A stretch of 64,000 bases of DNA from Rhabditophanes sp. KR3021. Lineage: Eukaryota > Nematoda > Chromadorea > Rhabditida > Alloionematidae. The DNA lies in assembly GCA_963281155.1 (NCBI GenBank), contig CAUJLY010000003.1, positions 1,922,001 through 1,986,000 of the forward strand. The letters run 5' to 3'. Positions 22,911 to 35,350 of this stretch are shown piece by piece (within the stretch, counting starts at the first letter, position 1; the number at the start of each line of letters is the position of its first letter). The notes beneath the pieces were generated by a model. The model made no database searches and was not told where the DNA came from. It saw only the letters and a program-made list of their open reading frames with translations. A program made the translations under genes and the position numbers.

Positions 22911-24339
22911 TTAGAAGCTGACTTCTGTTTTGTTGAAAGCCTCGATCGTGTATGTTTTATCCAACTCGGCCATGTCTAATGCGCTTCTTCCAAGGCAAAG
23001 GTTGCGGGTAGGTTTAACTCCCATTGCTATGTTGTTGGAAGTAGCAGATCCTTTGGTATTTCCTTCGGATGGAGTTGCTTTGATGTGCCCGGAAGTTTCC
23101 CAATCAAATGGATCAGACATTTTGGCGTTCGCAGCAGTCATTAAACTCTAAAATTACATACCAATATATGTATTTAATTTAAAATTAACTTACTTCGAAG
23201 ATGGTGAAACATTTTCCGTAGTCTGGTCTAGTCATATAATCCAATGTTCTAAGATAGGCGGACAAATCTAAAAATTGAGGATAACCAGGAAACAACTCAG
23301 CATCCTTAGTTTGAGTCTTACTCAATTCAATCATCTTCTTGTCATTAGAAAAAGAATCCCAAGGAAGAGGTTGAATGAATTCAGCCAATACATAGACTAA
23401 GGACCAGATGTCATCGTGGCGGCCTTGGTCAAGCTTTTGATGTGATGCAATGGAACAGTATCTAAAAAGTAACATTAATTCAAATAAAATTCGAACTCAC
23501 CTAAGAGTGCCTCTAAAAAGAACATCGATTCGTGGCTTTCGGACAGCAACTTTATTTGCGAGAACGATAATAAATTCTCTTGCTAAGCCAAAGTCTAGAA
23601 TGTGAATTATTTTGACAGATCCTAATTTTCTTCCAATCTACAAATATTAATCAAAGTAGTTAATCAAGAAATTCTTACAGCTGCGTTTTGTGGCTTTATA
23701 TCTCTATGTATGTATCTGCAAAAATTTGTTAATAATCTGAATAATGATGAAATAAACAATGTAGTACAACATTTCCTACAGCTCCATTGGGAGACTTAAT
23801 ATCTCGATTGATCTACCTACCCGCAGTCGTGAATTTCCTTTAAACCAAAGAGCATTTGTATTCCAATCCGAGTAATTGTAGAACTAGTGAAAGGTTTGGA
23901 TGCTTTATGCAAATCATTGATATTTTGCCCCAGCAAAGTCACTATCATAAAACTATAGCCGCCCTTGTTATTCGTGCCCATCTTCTTGCCAGAATCAATT
24001 AACTGAACCACGTTTCTTCTGCCATTTAGTCTTTTGAGAATTTGAACTTCAAGCTTGATTACGTTCCCGCCTGGCACATTGTTGTTCTCGGCTTTGAGGG
24101 CACAGCGGACATTGCTTTCGAGGTCCCGGCATTCGAAGATTGAACCAAACCCACATGAAAATTTATAAATTAAAAGGAATGTAAATATTAGTTAATTAAA
24201 GACATTGCATTAGTGAATAAAAGAAATTGCATTAGTGAATAAAAGATTGCTTACCTTCTCCGAGTTTCTTGATAATCTTAAAACGATTATTAAAGACAAG
24301 GCCCGTTTCAAGAGCAACGGGACTTTCTTCGTAAGCCAT
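22911..24339 (-). CDS. Casein-kinase-1-family protein kinase, possibly damaged
   Basis: Six exons would give 365 residues: 24339-24255, 24154-23821, 23715-23679, 23637-23501, 23461-23194 and 23147-22911. The product is a full kinase of the worm CK1/TTBK-like expansion, many members of which are sperm-enriched in C. elegans: GEGGFGSIF loop, CALKAE lysine, HRDIKPQN catalytic loop, LDFGLAR, and GRHDDIWSLVYVLAEF. Two oddities occur. Intron 1 (24155-24254) ends TTTTCAT, not AG, and no AG occurs inside it. Intron 2 contains a decayed second copy of the catalytic-loop exon. Unless a non-canonical acceptor is used the gene is broken. The catalytic residues themselves are all present. Confidence 0.75.
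24204..24247. repeat. 22-bp tandem duplication in kinase intron 1
   Basis: Two 22-bp copies of ATTGCATTAGTGAATAAAAG.. differ only in the last base. They roughly account for the larger size (100 bp) of this intron compared with its neighbours. Confidence 0.9.
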
Positions 24340-24606
24340 CACTTTTAAGTGACATTATTTGATTTGAATCTCCTTATATTACTTCAAATAACTCAAAATT
24401 TAGATCTAATAAATTCAAATTTTATATAGATAGTAATCAGAAAAAATAATATATATTAAAATACACAGAAAAACAATAAAAGCTGAGGAAGTGAAAAATT
24501 GTGAAGAGGACTGTCAAATTATACTAAGTATTTATTACTAAATTTATTCCATGAGCCATTTGTAGGGCAACCGGCAAGCAAAATAAAGGATTTAAGAAGT
24601 TGTAGA

Positions 24607-25400
24607 TTAAGTTGAATAATGTTGTGAATAACCTTCATATTGAGCTAGAGATCTAGTAGCCGAGTCAGTACCTTCTTCGTTCTCTCCTTCGGTTCCCATA
24701 CGTCTCTGCTTAGCACGTCGATTTTGAAACCACGTCTTAACTTGACGTTCTGATAAGGAAAGAGATTTAGCTACTTTTTTCCTTTCGACAGGAGATAAAT
24801 ATTTATGTTTGTCAAAGTGTTGTTCCAACGCATCAGTTTGTTCGTTGGAAAAACGAATTTGGCCTCCTTTTCTTTTTTGCTGAGTTTTGTTGAGATAAGG
24901 ATTTATCCAAGGGTAGCGAGGATCCCATCCTAAAAAGTATTACTATTGTTAAAAATTAAAAAGTTACCATTAAGAATAGGCATCGCAGTATTGGCCATCT
25001 GCTGTTGCATCTGCATCTGCATATAATTATTAACAGCACTTTGCCAATTTAAGTTTCCAAAGTTAGAGTAAGGTGGAAGTGCACCACCCATACCCGGCAG
25101 CATGTTTTGTTGATTGCCATTATTAGCAGCTGCTGCAGCCAAAATCAGCATTTGCTGTTGATTGGGCATGAAAGGTAAATTCAACCCATTAGGAGGTAAA
25201 CTTCCAATATTATTATTGTCAAAGGATTCAGGACTGGAGGAGGAAGAAGGTTCCGAGCAAGCAGGAGATGCCACTATGTCAGTCTTGATTGCAACTATGG
25301 GTTTAGGTGGTGCCTTCAACAAGTCTGAGCCTTGATTAGGATTGATAAGATTGCAAATAGAGAAACCTTTAGGAAGGATTTTCTCAGTATTGGCATCCAT
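24607..25400 (-). CDS. pha-2: HHEX/PHA-2 homeobox transcription factor
   Basis: Exons 25400-24968 and 24929-24607, with a 38-bp intron, give 251 residues. The homeodomain follows YPWINPYLNK and RKGGQIRFSNEQTDALE, and its recognition helix is SERQVKTWFQNRRAKQRR; the KGGQxRFSNxQ start is diagnostic of HHEX, the C. elegans pha-2 family needed for pharyngeal isthmus development. The N-terminal part is Pro, Ser and Gln/Met rich with a polyalanine run. The residue after RRAK is Gln where HHEX proteins have Trp. Known HHEX proteins repress transcription. The long upstream region (25401-27154) may be its regulatory sequence. Confidence 0.92.
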
Positions 25401-27154
25401 ATTTAGTTATTCAAAATAAAAAGCAAAACGTCGCCAACTTTGAATCGTACTTAGAATGATAATAAAGAGAAGCAAAAAGTTTTGTTAAAAGATCTGTGTG
25501 ATTAAAGGGTGATATGAATGGTCGCCTCATAGGCGGGAGTAATACAGTAGTAGTAATGATGATATTATAAAGTATGTTATTTCTTCTTTGTAGAAAACCA
25601 ACCCCTGGGTAAACATTAAAATGATGCGTCTTACATATTAATTTATTGGATGATGAGGGTAGAGATGATGCTCGGTTTGAGGGAGATGGATTGTATGGGC
25701 ATTTGAGATAATCTGACAATTTGATTTTGGGTTCTAATAATGTGGTATGAAATGGATATTCGAATCACTTAGGATCCTACTTTTAGGGCACAGGAAGTTA
25801 CTTAGTAATTTGTTGCAATTTAAGGAATGTTCAAATATTTACAGTCATCTTGTAACTATTTAAGACCTTCTACTAAATAATTGAATCAAATTTTGAGCCA
25901 ACCAACTACTTTGACTATTTTAAATAAGTTTGAATATTTTGAATTGGATTAAATATAATATGTTGTGTTATTCCCGTTTGTTAATCAAAAGTACTTACAA
26001 TTATTAATTAAATTGTGCAAGCATATCGTCGCTAATCTTTTGATGTTATCAAGATGTAAGTACCTGTTGCAAAAAAAGAGAATTCACTTGAGAAATGTTG
26101 TGGTCCAATTATAATGATGTGGATATAAAATGGTAGAATAATAAATGAACCGGGGATCAATTACAAATATTGATGCTGATTCTCGATTGAAAGGTGGTAT
26201 TGTAGCATTGAGATGTCATCTTGTTTAACAACCTACAACAATGTACCCTTTGTTAATTTTGAAGAGCTTTTTGATCGGCAAATTAATATAAAAGACAGTT
26301 CTTGTCTTTTCTTTAATGTAAGTAGTTGGTTGGGGATGAAGAGGCCAGATTAACGCAGTACCTAATGAGAATGATGCAGTAATGAATGAGCAAACAAAGC
26401 ATTAACCAGGGTATCATCCCTTTGATTTGTTGATACCGATTTTTATTTATAAATGATCGTGTAGTTGAAGAGATAAATATCTTATAAATATATCATAAAT
26501 AATATTAGACATCTACTTATATTGGACCATCATCTTTTTCATTTCAATTAATTGAAGCGTGTGTGTCTGACATATGCATTCCTATTGTAAATATCAATAT
26601 ATGTACAATACATTTAACATTCTCATATTTAGGGACTTTTTTGCAAATTACACATTCAATTAAAGTTAATTAGACTTAATTAGATTATCAAAACAAACAA
26701 ACACATCATTATGAGAAAAGATTAGTTGTGGGGTTTGATTTAAGCAACAAATAATACCTTCAACTATTTATACACATTAATTACCTTAATTTTGGATGTA
26801 TATTTTTGTGAGTACAGTATAATGGTAATAAAGATAAGTTTAAGTATGAAATGCATTAACCGATTAAGGGTTTCAATTTAGCTTTGAGTTCAAGTGTTTT
26901 TACTGTCAATCATGGACTATTTACTGTTCTGGCCATGACACTGATTGAACCCACTTTTAGGACTCTTCATCATTCCTAAAATAGGTCTTAATTTGTGATG
27001 TAATTGATAGGGATTAAGCAAACCTAAAGTGTCAACTGAGCTTAAATAAACACAAAAAAGAGTCATAAGGGAGTCGGATAAATATAGTTAGTTAAATTTA
27101 GTTAGATGGGGATAAATGTAATTGAATAAAAGTAAGTGATATCTGTAATAATTT
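25401..27154. other. Long non-coding region upstream of the homeobox gene
   Basis: About 1.75 kb between the homeobox start and the ARV1 stop, both on the minus strand. I see no coding exon; an open frame at 25411-25719 lacks an ATG at its start and any gene-like composition. The size suits an enhancer-rich developmental promoter. Confidence 0.5.
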
Positions 27155-27942
27155 TTATTCAAACGATGAACTATCATATACAATGAAATGTGAGATGTAA
27201 CTTCTAATAGCAAATTTTAAAATCAACGAAATACTCACTATCGTTGCAATAGTATATTTGGGCACTGGTGAGTGAAATGTTCTTTGGATCTGTATGTGTG
27301 TTAGTAAAAGAATTGCGGAAACCAGAAGAATATCGGACCAATCATTGTTTAGTTTCCAAATTATAAGGAGTGTTGAAAAGAAGTTTCCTATAAATTTAAT
27401 TAATTAGGTGTATTTATAAAATTTGAGCATACCATAGGAACCAATAATTGAATGCTTAAAGATAGAAATTAAATCAAGACTAGTCTTAGGTTCAGAAGTC
27501 AAGAGACGAAACAATAAGTAAATAGAAACAGAAAAAACAATATGCTCAAAGACAGCTTGAAATAGTTTGATATAGAAGATTGCAGCAAGTTGATGTATAG
27601 TAAGACTAGGACTAATTTCAAGGATTTTAGCTCTTTCTGCATGCCAAGCTCCAAAAGCCTCATTTAGAAGCAAAACGAATGTGATCCGGCCTTTACTAGA
27701 TATGTTTTCATTGATAAGAAGATGTCTGTATGCTTCAAAATTTTGAAGAAATACATCAACGCATATTAAAGGTTTGTCATATTCCACATACTTGTCAACG
27801 ACTTTGTTGCAGCATTGCTAAACAATAATTTATGATTCATGGATATAATGATACTTACACAATCCGCCAGCCTAATAACGTCTTTACCATATTGATAGAA
27901 TCGTTTTTCGGCTTCTGCACCGCAATTTATGCAAACGAACAT
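27155..27942 (-). CDS. ARV1: ARV1 lipid-homeostasis membrane protein
   Basis: Exons 27942-27859, 27817-27433 and 27387-27155, with 41- and 45-bp introns, give 233 residues. ARV1 is an ER membrane protein that supports sterol movement and GPI-anchor synthesis. The N-terminal zinc-binding ARV homology region is plain: MFVCINCGAEA, then DCQCCNKVVDKYVEYD, followed by AYRHLLINE. Several hydrophobic segments follow. Exon 3 continues SSYG-like (SIIGSYGNFF) into the last membrane helices and stops at 27157-27155. A possible donor (GTGAGT) inside exon 3 is ignored because the frame stays open and hydrophobic to the stop. No lesion seen. Confidence 0.9.
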
Positions 27943-29940
27943 TTTTAATTTATTTTAAATAGTTTTAGATACTAAAAATCACTTTTTCCTGCTAATTACA
28001 ATCAAACAAACAAGTAACTTTAAAAAAAATGCAGTGTCCATTTTCCAACGATATCTATTTAAGAGAATTGGTGTATAAATTTATCAACTGATAACATGGA
28101 TTGTTGTTAGGCTTCTCAAGATAATTGAATGGTAATCTTATAATTAATTAACTATTTGATATTTGTGAACAAAACGTCCAAATTTAAAAAAATTTAATTT
28201 ATTATTTATTACATGACATAAGATTAATGAGCCAATTGTAATTAATTAATACATATTAAATTCAATATTTAAGATTTGATGGGCATTTGCTCTCAATTCT
28301 TTGATAAATTAATAAAAAAACTTTAAATAGTGATTAATCATTAACATTTAAAAGGGCTTGAATTGTATTAGAGCTCAGCGCCGTACATTACTGCTTATAA
28401 ATACATAGATGCACATTTATGTAACATTACAAAATATTTGCCATTTACTTTAAGGCTCGCATAGTATAATAGCCTAATAATTTCGCTTCGATTGGCTTTT
28501 AAATGTCGTAAGTTTGAATAAAAATACCATCAACCTAGTCAATTAATTTTGATTTCATTATAACGATGATGAAATTAGTTAATTTAAAAAGTACATATTT
28601 ATTTTTGAATAACTTTATGAATGTTTAAATTTGCCCGAAATTTGAATCCATTTTAAACAAATTCCGAGGTATTGATAAAAAGCCATAAATTAGTATATTT
28701 TTTAAACGCTGATACTGTAATTTCATTAGCTATTAACTTTTTTGACCCAATTAAAATAGTAAAGTCACAAAATTGAATTAACATCACATTTCCCAAGGTT
28801 TATGAAGATTTTGTAAGAAATGGTAAATTCCCAGAGCATTACTCTGATGAGCCCTCTAATAGGATGAGTTATGAACTTTGTTTGTTTAGAGGATAAAAAA
28901 GAAAACCAATTAAGTATAAAGATATTGGATTGTAGGTGAACATTAATTACTGTCCAACACTTTTTATTTGTTTACATTAGATCAACGGAATTGATATGTA
29001 ACGGAATTGGTATGCAAAGGAATTGATATGTGTAACGTCTGCTTGAAAAGTGATTGCAACTATCTCAAAAAACTTATACCTCAACACAATCGGAATTATG
29101 AGGATTAAAAGCACTCGAGTTATCAACTTTCAGACCAGTTGCCATTTTAATCATAACGTTGAATCTTCTTGGTAATTAAATTGTTGGCCGTGCAAATAAA
29201 TAGTTATATCTCATACACATTCATTATTCGTATGCGTATACAAATATGATATAAATATGTGTGTGCAAATATGATAATATTATATGTAAATGAATGATAA
29301 CTTATGTTAAGATTTCTAATAACAAAAAGTCATATTATTATTTGTTTCTTTTAATTTTTATTAATTAAATCAAATTGAACTTTGATTTGATGTTTCCAAA
29401 TTGTGGTCATTTTTGATAAAGGGATTCGCAGTTGTTTTTTTGAAGTGAAATCTATTTAAAAGTATGTTGTGTGAAGAATAAATTTGAATGAGAATGCTGT
29501 CAGTAAATTGTTATTCATAGAGGTGCAAAAACTAGTCCTGCCCATATTCTTGTTGTATGACAAAATTTGTTAGAAGTGGCATAGGTCGTCTGTCCGCATG
29601 TCTGTGTCAGCCGTGGAAGTGCAATTTAGTAGCGACGACTAGGTTACTCTTACTATTGACGATATTTTTGATGTGGTGCGCTCGGAAAGGTCGATAGAGA
29701 AAAAGGGAAGGGGGAAATAGTGAAAAATGGACGATGAATGTCTCTGAGAGTGTAAAGAGGAACCAATAGCAACACGAGTTGGTAGTGGAAATAAACAGCA
29801 GTCATAGACAACAAAGCCAAAACTGTTGTCGCTGCTATATTTCGCTGCGTTCGTTCGAGCACAACACTGCACAAAAATTGACCACCGATTGACGTCGTTT
29901 CTCACTATTACATTTTTATCTTTTAAACCATTATTTTGCT
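27943..29940. other. Large divergent intergenic region
   Basis: About 2.0 kb between the starts of ARV1 (-) and the Polyhomeotic-like gene (+). AT-rich, with no coding exon recognised. It holds a short 16-bp repeat at 28987-29036 and alternating ATATG/TATGT tracts near 29220-29290. Confidence 0.5.
28987..29036. repeat. 16-bp tandem repeat, three copies
   Basis: Units GGAATTGATATGTAAC, GGAATTGGTATGCAAA and GGAATTGATATGTGTAAC lie head to tail. Non-coding context. Confidence 0.8.
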
Positions 29941-32900
29941 ATGAGTGATCTCAGTGATTCCGATGGCCAACTGGTCATAGATGATTCTATGGATGGCATC
30001 GATACTGGGGATGAATCAAATACTAAAGATGGCACCGTGCCGACCTCTTTTGAGCACCCTATAAAAGAAGATGTTCTTGATTCTCAACAGTTGCCTTTCA
30101 TTATACCTAAAGAAGAGGTAGTCGAAAACGGCACGACTGTGGTGACACCTGTTGCTTCACGAGGAGACCATCACACTATCGACGACATTCTTCTACCCAG
30201 CAAACCAAAAGAAAGAACTATTAGTACCAATCTAAGTAAGTTTTTTTGTTAATTTTTTTTGCAACATTCTTTTACCCCGTTTCTAGGTTCAGATATCGAT
30301 ATTGATAAATCACATGCGGAAAACGTGTCTTCTACCGAACTAATTGAGTCTACCAAAATTGTTACCAAGAGAGATTGCATGCGCGAAAGTAACGAGTCTA
30401 CTCCTTCCTCCGCAAGTATGAGTGCTAGAAAAAGAAAAAGCACTAAGCCTTCCAAGATTGCCTCGCCAGAGAAGGCCTTCGATTCTTCTCCCATTGCTAA
30501 TTTAAGTGAGCTGCCCGATATTGTCCCGGGTGAAACAAAAGCAAATGAGGCACAAAAAGCAAGTCCCAAAGTTGAAAATATTATTAATGCCGCTCCTGTA
30601 TTGGTAAGAGAAAAAACGCCACTACCAGTACTAGCAAAACAGTCTACTCCACCGCCGGTGCTAGAAAAGGAAGTTAGTCCGGAAGTTAATGATCAAAAAA
30701 CTTCTACTCCTCAACAAGAACCATCAATTTTAACGAAAATGGCTCAACTTGGAAAGGAAAGTGGCGCGTCGAAGGATCAACAGAAAGCAAGTCCGAAAAG
30801 TGTCAAATCAAAAACAGATTCAAAAGACGAAGCTGGGCCATCCACGTGTTATAGAATGAAACTCAACAATGAAAAATATTCGGAATACGGTAAGCCAAAA
30901 AAAGACTCTAGTCAAATGGATATAGAATATTTTACGTTGATTCGATTAAATGGGCAAGTCGTTAACATCTCCATTGCAGACATTAAAATTGGTAATTTTG
31001 ATCCTGCTGCTTTTGAAAACGCTACTCAGATCATCAAACCAAACAGTACTTATAGCAATATTTTTGATTTGATGCCAGCTAGTATGCTTAATGCTGACAA
31101 AACTGCGTTCGTTACTCAGCAAACTAGAAATGTTGGGGCCCCTAATCACAAACCATTGCCTACTCTGGCAAAAGCACTTAATATTTCTGAATTAAAAAAA
31201 GCCATGCATAGTGAAACTAAAAAGATTGCGCCGGCTACTGACACTCAGAAAGCGTCATCAGAAGTTGATAAGAAAATAGGTGGTGCGAATACTACTGCAT
31301 CAAGTAAAAGCACACTACCAAAAGCTAACGGAAATATTTCGACTGAGCAAATTCATTTTAAAAAGATGGAAAATCCTCCTAATCTTCTAAGTGAAATGCC
31401 AAATTTGCCACGTATCTTACCTAAAACTTCCTCTACTACTGCAAATAGTAACAACAGTAATAATTTTAACAATGCACACCGCATGAATGGAATGCCACCA
31501 TCTACATCTTCAACTGGACCTGCTACCGCTGCTCCAAAGCCACCATTCAAAGAAACTCCCTCGGGTGGATTTAGAAGGCCTCCGAAGAGAAATCCTCCTA
31601 CTGAAGTCAAGACAAGAAAGTCTTACAAGAATCATCACAAAAATTCGCTTAATAGTGAGCTGACAGTTGCAGATCTTCTAAAGCCACACATTAAGCAGCA
31701 AAGGTATGGTGGAGTTAGTCAATTTAGTCAATTTCCACACCCTGTAAATCTATCACCCTTCCATAGTAATTACGGAAATGGGTCTCAGCATTTGTATGTC
31801 CAGAGATATTCTAACCAGCCATTGATCGACAATGGAATGGGGCAGCAAATGAATCAAATGCACATACAGCAAGTCAGGTATCAGGCACCTCCTAATTTGA
31901 TTCAAGCTCATTTAAGTCAACAACAACACCCTTCTCAAAATAATGTTCATTTTAATGATGGACTAGTTGATTTTAGTGAGATGCCTGAAATTCGGCCAAT
32001 GCAAAAACTCCCTGTTGAGGAAAGCTTAACATCTATTGAAAACATTGTCCAACACGAGCTTTCTTCCGTTTCTAAACGAAAGTTGACTGAGAAAAGTGAG
32101 TTCCAAGACGTGATGGCCGCTTTTGCTCGAGAAGCCGAAAAACACACCAGCTTGCGCAGTCCCGAGCCTAAAGTAATTAAACATTGCGTCCGAAACATTG
32201 TCTTTGAAGAGCATACCACATGTCCTTCCTCCAAGTTAACAGGTAACAAAAGCAAATTTATACTGAAAGCAATTGTTGAAGAGGCTCGTTTAGATAGAGA
32301 TGGTAATAAGGTTCCTGTAGCGCTGCTGGCTGGCCCGGATCCAAAGGGAACTAAGAGGAGACATGACTTGGATATGGCAGAGTCAGGAGATTGCTACAGT
32401 GATGGGATTGAGAACACTTCTTCCGTGTTTGATAAATTTTATAGAGCTAAGGATTTGCCATCTAATTGCTATCACTGTAAGGTTTCTTTCACTTTGGTTA
32501 ATTGCTTGGAGTCGGATAAGAGGTTTTGTTCAAAGGAGTCTTGCAGAAGGACTTGGCTCAAGAATGATAAGTTGAGGCAAGAAAAAGCTGCCGCCATTGC
32601 TGCTAAGAACAAAGACAAAGCTCCCGTTTTGAGAAAGGAAGTGGATACTCCTATTCCCACTACTCTCAAAATTACCCCAAAGAAGAAGGTGGAAATTTTA
32701 TCACCTGCCCCAGAAGTAGAAAAAACTGGAGGAAGAGCTACCAGGGCGAGACAAGTTCTGAACTACAATGAAGAGAAACTCTTTGAAATGGGAGCAATTG
32801 CGGCAACTCAACCAGCCCCAAAGAAAGCTGGTCGGCGGTCTAAAGCTGCTGTTGTTCCAATTGCATCTCCTAAACCAGTTTCCCCTCCAAAGTTGGTCCC

Positions 32901-33249
32901 CGATGAAATAAAAGAAGAAACAATGTCTCCACCGCCAATTCTGGAACAAATTATTTCCCCTCAAAGAATTGTGGACACATCAGCTTCTTCAACCACATTG
33001 ACACCACCTTCCAAAGATTGGGCTGGTTTGAATCAAAGAACAGTTGAGACGTGGACTTACAAGCAAGTTGAGGAGTGGGTAAATTCAATACTAAGCAACG
33101 ATGAAGGCAAACGCTTTTCTTCTGAAGAAATTGACGGCGTGGCCTTATTCATGATTGACAGAGACATGCTAACCAAGACACTTGGCCTCAAAGTCGGATG
33201 GGCTTTAAAAATCGAAAAACAAATAGCTGCGATGCGAGCGGCACCTTAA
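29941..33249 (+). CDS. Polyhomeotic-like protein with FCS finger and SAM domain
   Basis: Exons 29941-30235 and 30287-33249, with a 51-bp intron, give 1085 residues. Polyhomeotic is the polymerising SAM subunit of Polycomb repressive complex 1. The long N-terminus is low complexity. Near the C-terminus are a segment PKVIKHCVRNIVFEE, resembling the HD1 region of PHC proteins; an FCS-type zinc finger with NCYHCKVSF and FCSKESCRRTW; and a terminal SAM domain from TVETWTYKQVEEWVNSIL to LGLKVGWALKIEKQI. The FCS-SAM order fits PHC proteins; Scm or SFMBT are less likely because no MBT repeats are visible. The start ATG opens an acidic MSDLSDSDG N-terminus. Confidence 0.85.
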
Positions 33250-33450
33250 TTTTATTACAGTTAATTGTCCTTTTATGTAAAACAATTCCCTTTTAATATT
33301 GTTTCTGCTTTGTACAAACTATTTTTATGAGATCAACAACTTATTGTGTAATAAACATTGTTTTATGCAAATTTATTTTGACTAATTTACTAAGTAACAG
33401 ATAAGAAATCACTATTAATGAGTAACAAATGACTATTAAAGAAATAGCCA

Positions 33451-34334
33451 TTACTGAGTACGTGCAGCAGATCGTAAAATTCTCTTTTTTGTAGTTCCTG
33501 CTTTGTGTTGGATGTCCTCGAAGTTCCTGATCTCTTTTTCTACCATTATCTCGTGCTCAAGATTGGTGTTTTGAGTTCTGTAGTCGGCAATAAGATCAAA
33601 CTTGCGCCAGTCATTAACTTTCGTCTTGTGGAGTTTTCTTTTAAAGTACGGAGTGGTAGAGGACCAACTATCTTTGATCCCTTGGAAAGGATAAAGTTCC
33701 CAACGTCTAGTCCATGGAGGGGGTCTAAGTTCAGCTTTAGTCTCATTGACTGGAATTGGAGCGCCAGCTGGATGAGCAATAGGCTCTAAATTAAAGTCAA
33801 ATGTGGAATATTGCGGAGTACAATCAATCAAATAAGACAAATCAGTATCTAGTCTTTTTTCCAATTTAAGAGCTTCGATCTTCAGGATAGTTGGATTGTA
33901 CAATTCATACATTACTTCGACTCCAAGTCCGTCTACAACATTTCTTAGTGTAAAGTTGTGCATTAGACCTTCTCTTTCTCTTCTTATACAAATACCGACA
34001 AATCTACGTTTTTTTGAAGCTAAATTGGGATCAGAAGTGGTAACTGCTACAATTGAACCCACATAAAATTCGGGAATATCGATGTTCATTCTCCGATTTA
34101 ACATATCCATTCTTTCTAATCTTTCACGGAGGTTGTTTCTTCTGCCCATTATTGGTGTTTTTGCGAAGTCAGGATAAATTTCTCTGAAAGTTATTTAGAA
34201 GAACTTAATCTGGTGGTTACTTACGGAAACTCGTCATAGTGCAAAGTTTTCTTGTCCTCTACCTTTGTAGTAGAACTTCTGACGGCGACTTTAGTTAGAG
34301 ATTTGCCTAAATTACCACTAAATCGGGCCAACAT
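33451..34334 (-). CDS. mrpl-19: Mitochondrial ribosomal protein L19 (bL19m)
   Basis: Exons 34334-34225 and 34183-33451, with a 41-bp intron, give 280 residues. It is a component of the large mitoribosomal subunit. The N-terminus ([20 protein letters not shown]) is basic and Ser-rich, as in a mitochondrial presequence. The L19 core shows [52 protein letters not shown] and [14 protein letters not shown]. The C-terminal extension ([16 protein letters not shown]) is typical of metazoan mL19. Its start lies 138 bp from the BRK1 start, a shared divergent promoter. Confidence 0.93.
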
Positions 34335-34471
34335 AATTGAAGCGTTTAGTAAATATAAAAATTCAACTCTATTCAAAGTAATATGGTACCACTCGTTTAT
34401 CGAACTAATCGTGCCAGGATTTCCTAGTCAGAAAGCTAGCGAATAATGAGTAATTTTAACATAACGTAGTC

Positions 34472-34783
34472 ATGAATTCCACTTCTCAGCAATCGTCAGT
34501 TCAAAGGCAATTACTTGAGGATTGGGATAATAGAGCCTTTATCCAGGTTATTTCAGATAAAATCAAGGAAACTTCCAATTTTCTTTCGCAGTTCGGTATG
34601 TTTAAGTTTGCTAATATTTAAATTATCGCTTTAGAAATAAGTTGTCACTCCAAATTGGCATCCCTCAATGATAAACTAGTTGTTCTGGAAAAGAAAATTG
34701 AATTTCTAGAAGGATGTGTAAGTTATTATTATTTTTTTTATATTTGTGTTGTTTAGATGACTAAAATGGACACTTTAAATTAA
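34472..34783 (+). CDS. BRK1: BRICK1/HSPC300, WAVE complex subunit
   Basis: Three tiny exons, 34472-34595, 34635-34717 and 34757-34783, give 77 residues (human BRK1 has 75). It is the smallest subunit of the WAVE regulatory complex, which activates Arp2/3-driven actin assembly downstream of Rac. Matches to the family are strong along the whole length: VQRQLLEDWDNRAFIQVI, KIKETSNFLSQFE, SCHSKLASLNDKLVVLE and KKIEFLEGCMTK. The sequence is a single amphipathic coiled-coil helix, as expected. All intron boundaries are canonical GT-AG. Confidence 0.92.
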
Positions 34784-35350
34784 TAATACCCTCAACTGTA
34801 GATGCAAAAGATTCGTGTTGCCTGCGAACCAACTTTAACTCAAGTTCCTTTATAAATAATGTACCCAAAAGATTGATTTTGTATAACCCCCTAATTTATA
34901 TCCACTATTTATTTGTTTAAAATTGATAAGAAAATGGTTTTTTTCGTGTTATACAATAAAATTGAAAGCTTTTTGATGTGTTAATCTTTTTGAACATAAA
35001 GAGCTAAATTTATAAGAACATCAGATTAAAATAGATGTCTGATTTATGTTTAATATGAATAACATTTTTCTCAGTCCAATGCGCCTATCTGTTTTACTTT
35101 ACACGTATTAGAATATGCATTGCAAGCGATTGTACTCTGGATTAAGCATACATGCAATATAAAATAGAAGATGGAAGCGGATAAAGTGTTGTTAAAATTA
35201 TACAATAAACGCATAAAATAGAACAAATGAACGATATTTTATATGCTCTGTAAATTAAGTAAGCTATTTTATTGTATACAAAACAATGTTTATTAGAGAA
35301 AATTTACTCACAATCATTAAAGTACCAAAAGTTAATAATAAAAAATTAAA
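34784..35350. other. Intergenic, no gene seen
   Basis: About 570 bp of AT-rich sequence downstream of BRK1 and before the minus-strand frame ending at 35351. Several AATAAA signals. Nothing else recognised. Confidence 0.5.

Noticed and set aside
25411..25719. Open frame upstream of the homeobox gene
   Set aside because: Begins without an ATG, and the sequence is Ser/Pro-rich low complexity with no splice partner.
27155..27240. Donor-like GTGAGT inside ARV1 exon 3
   Set aside because: The frame continues open and hydrophobic to a stop as expected for ARV1; no following acceptor improves the model.
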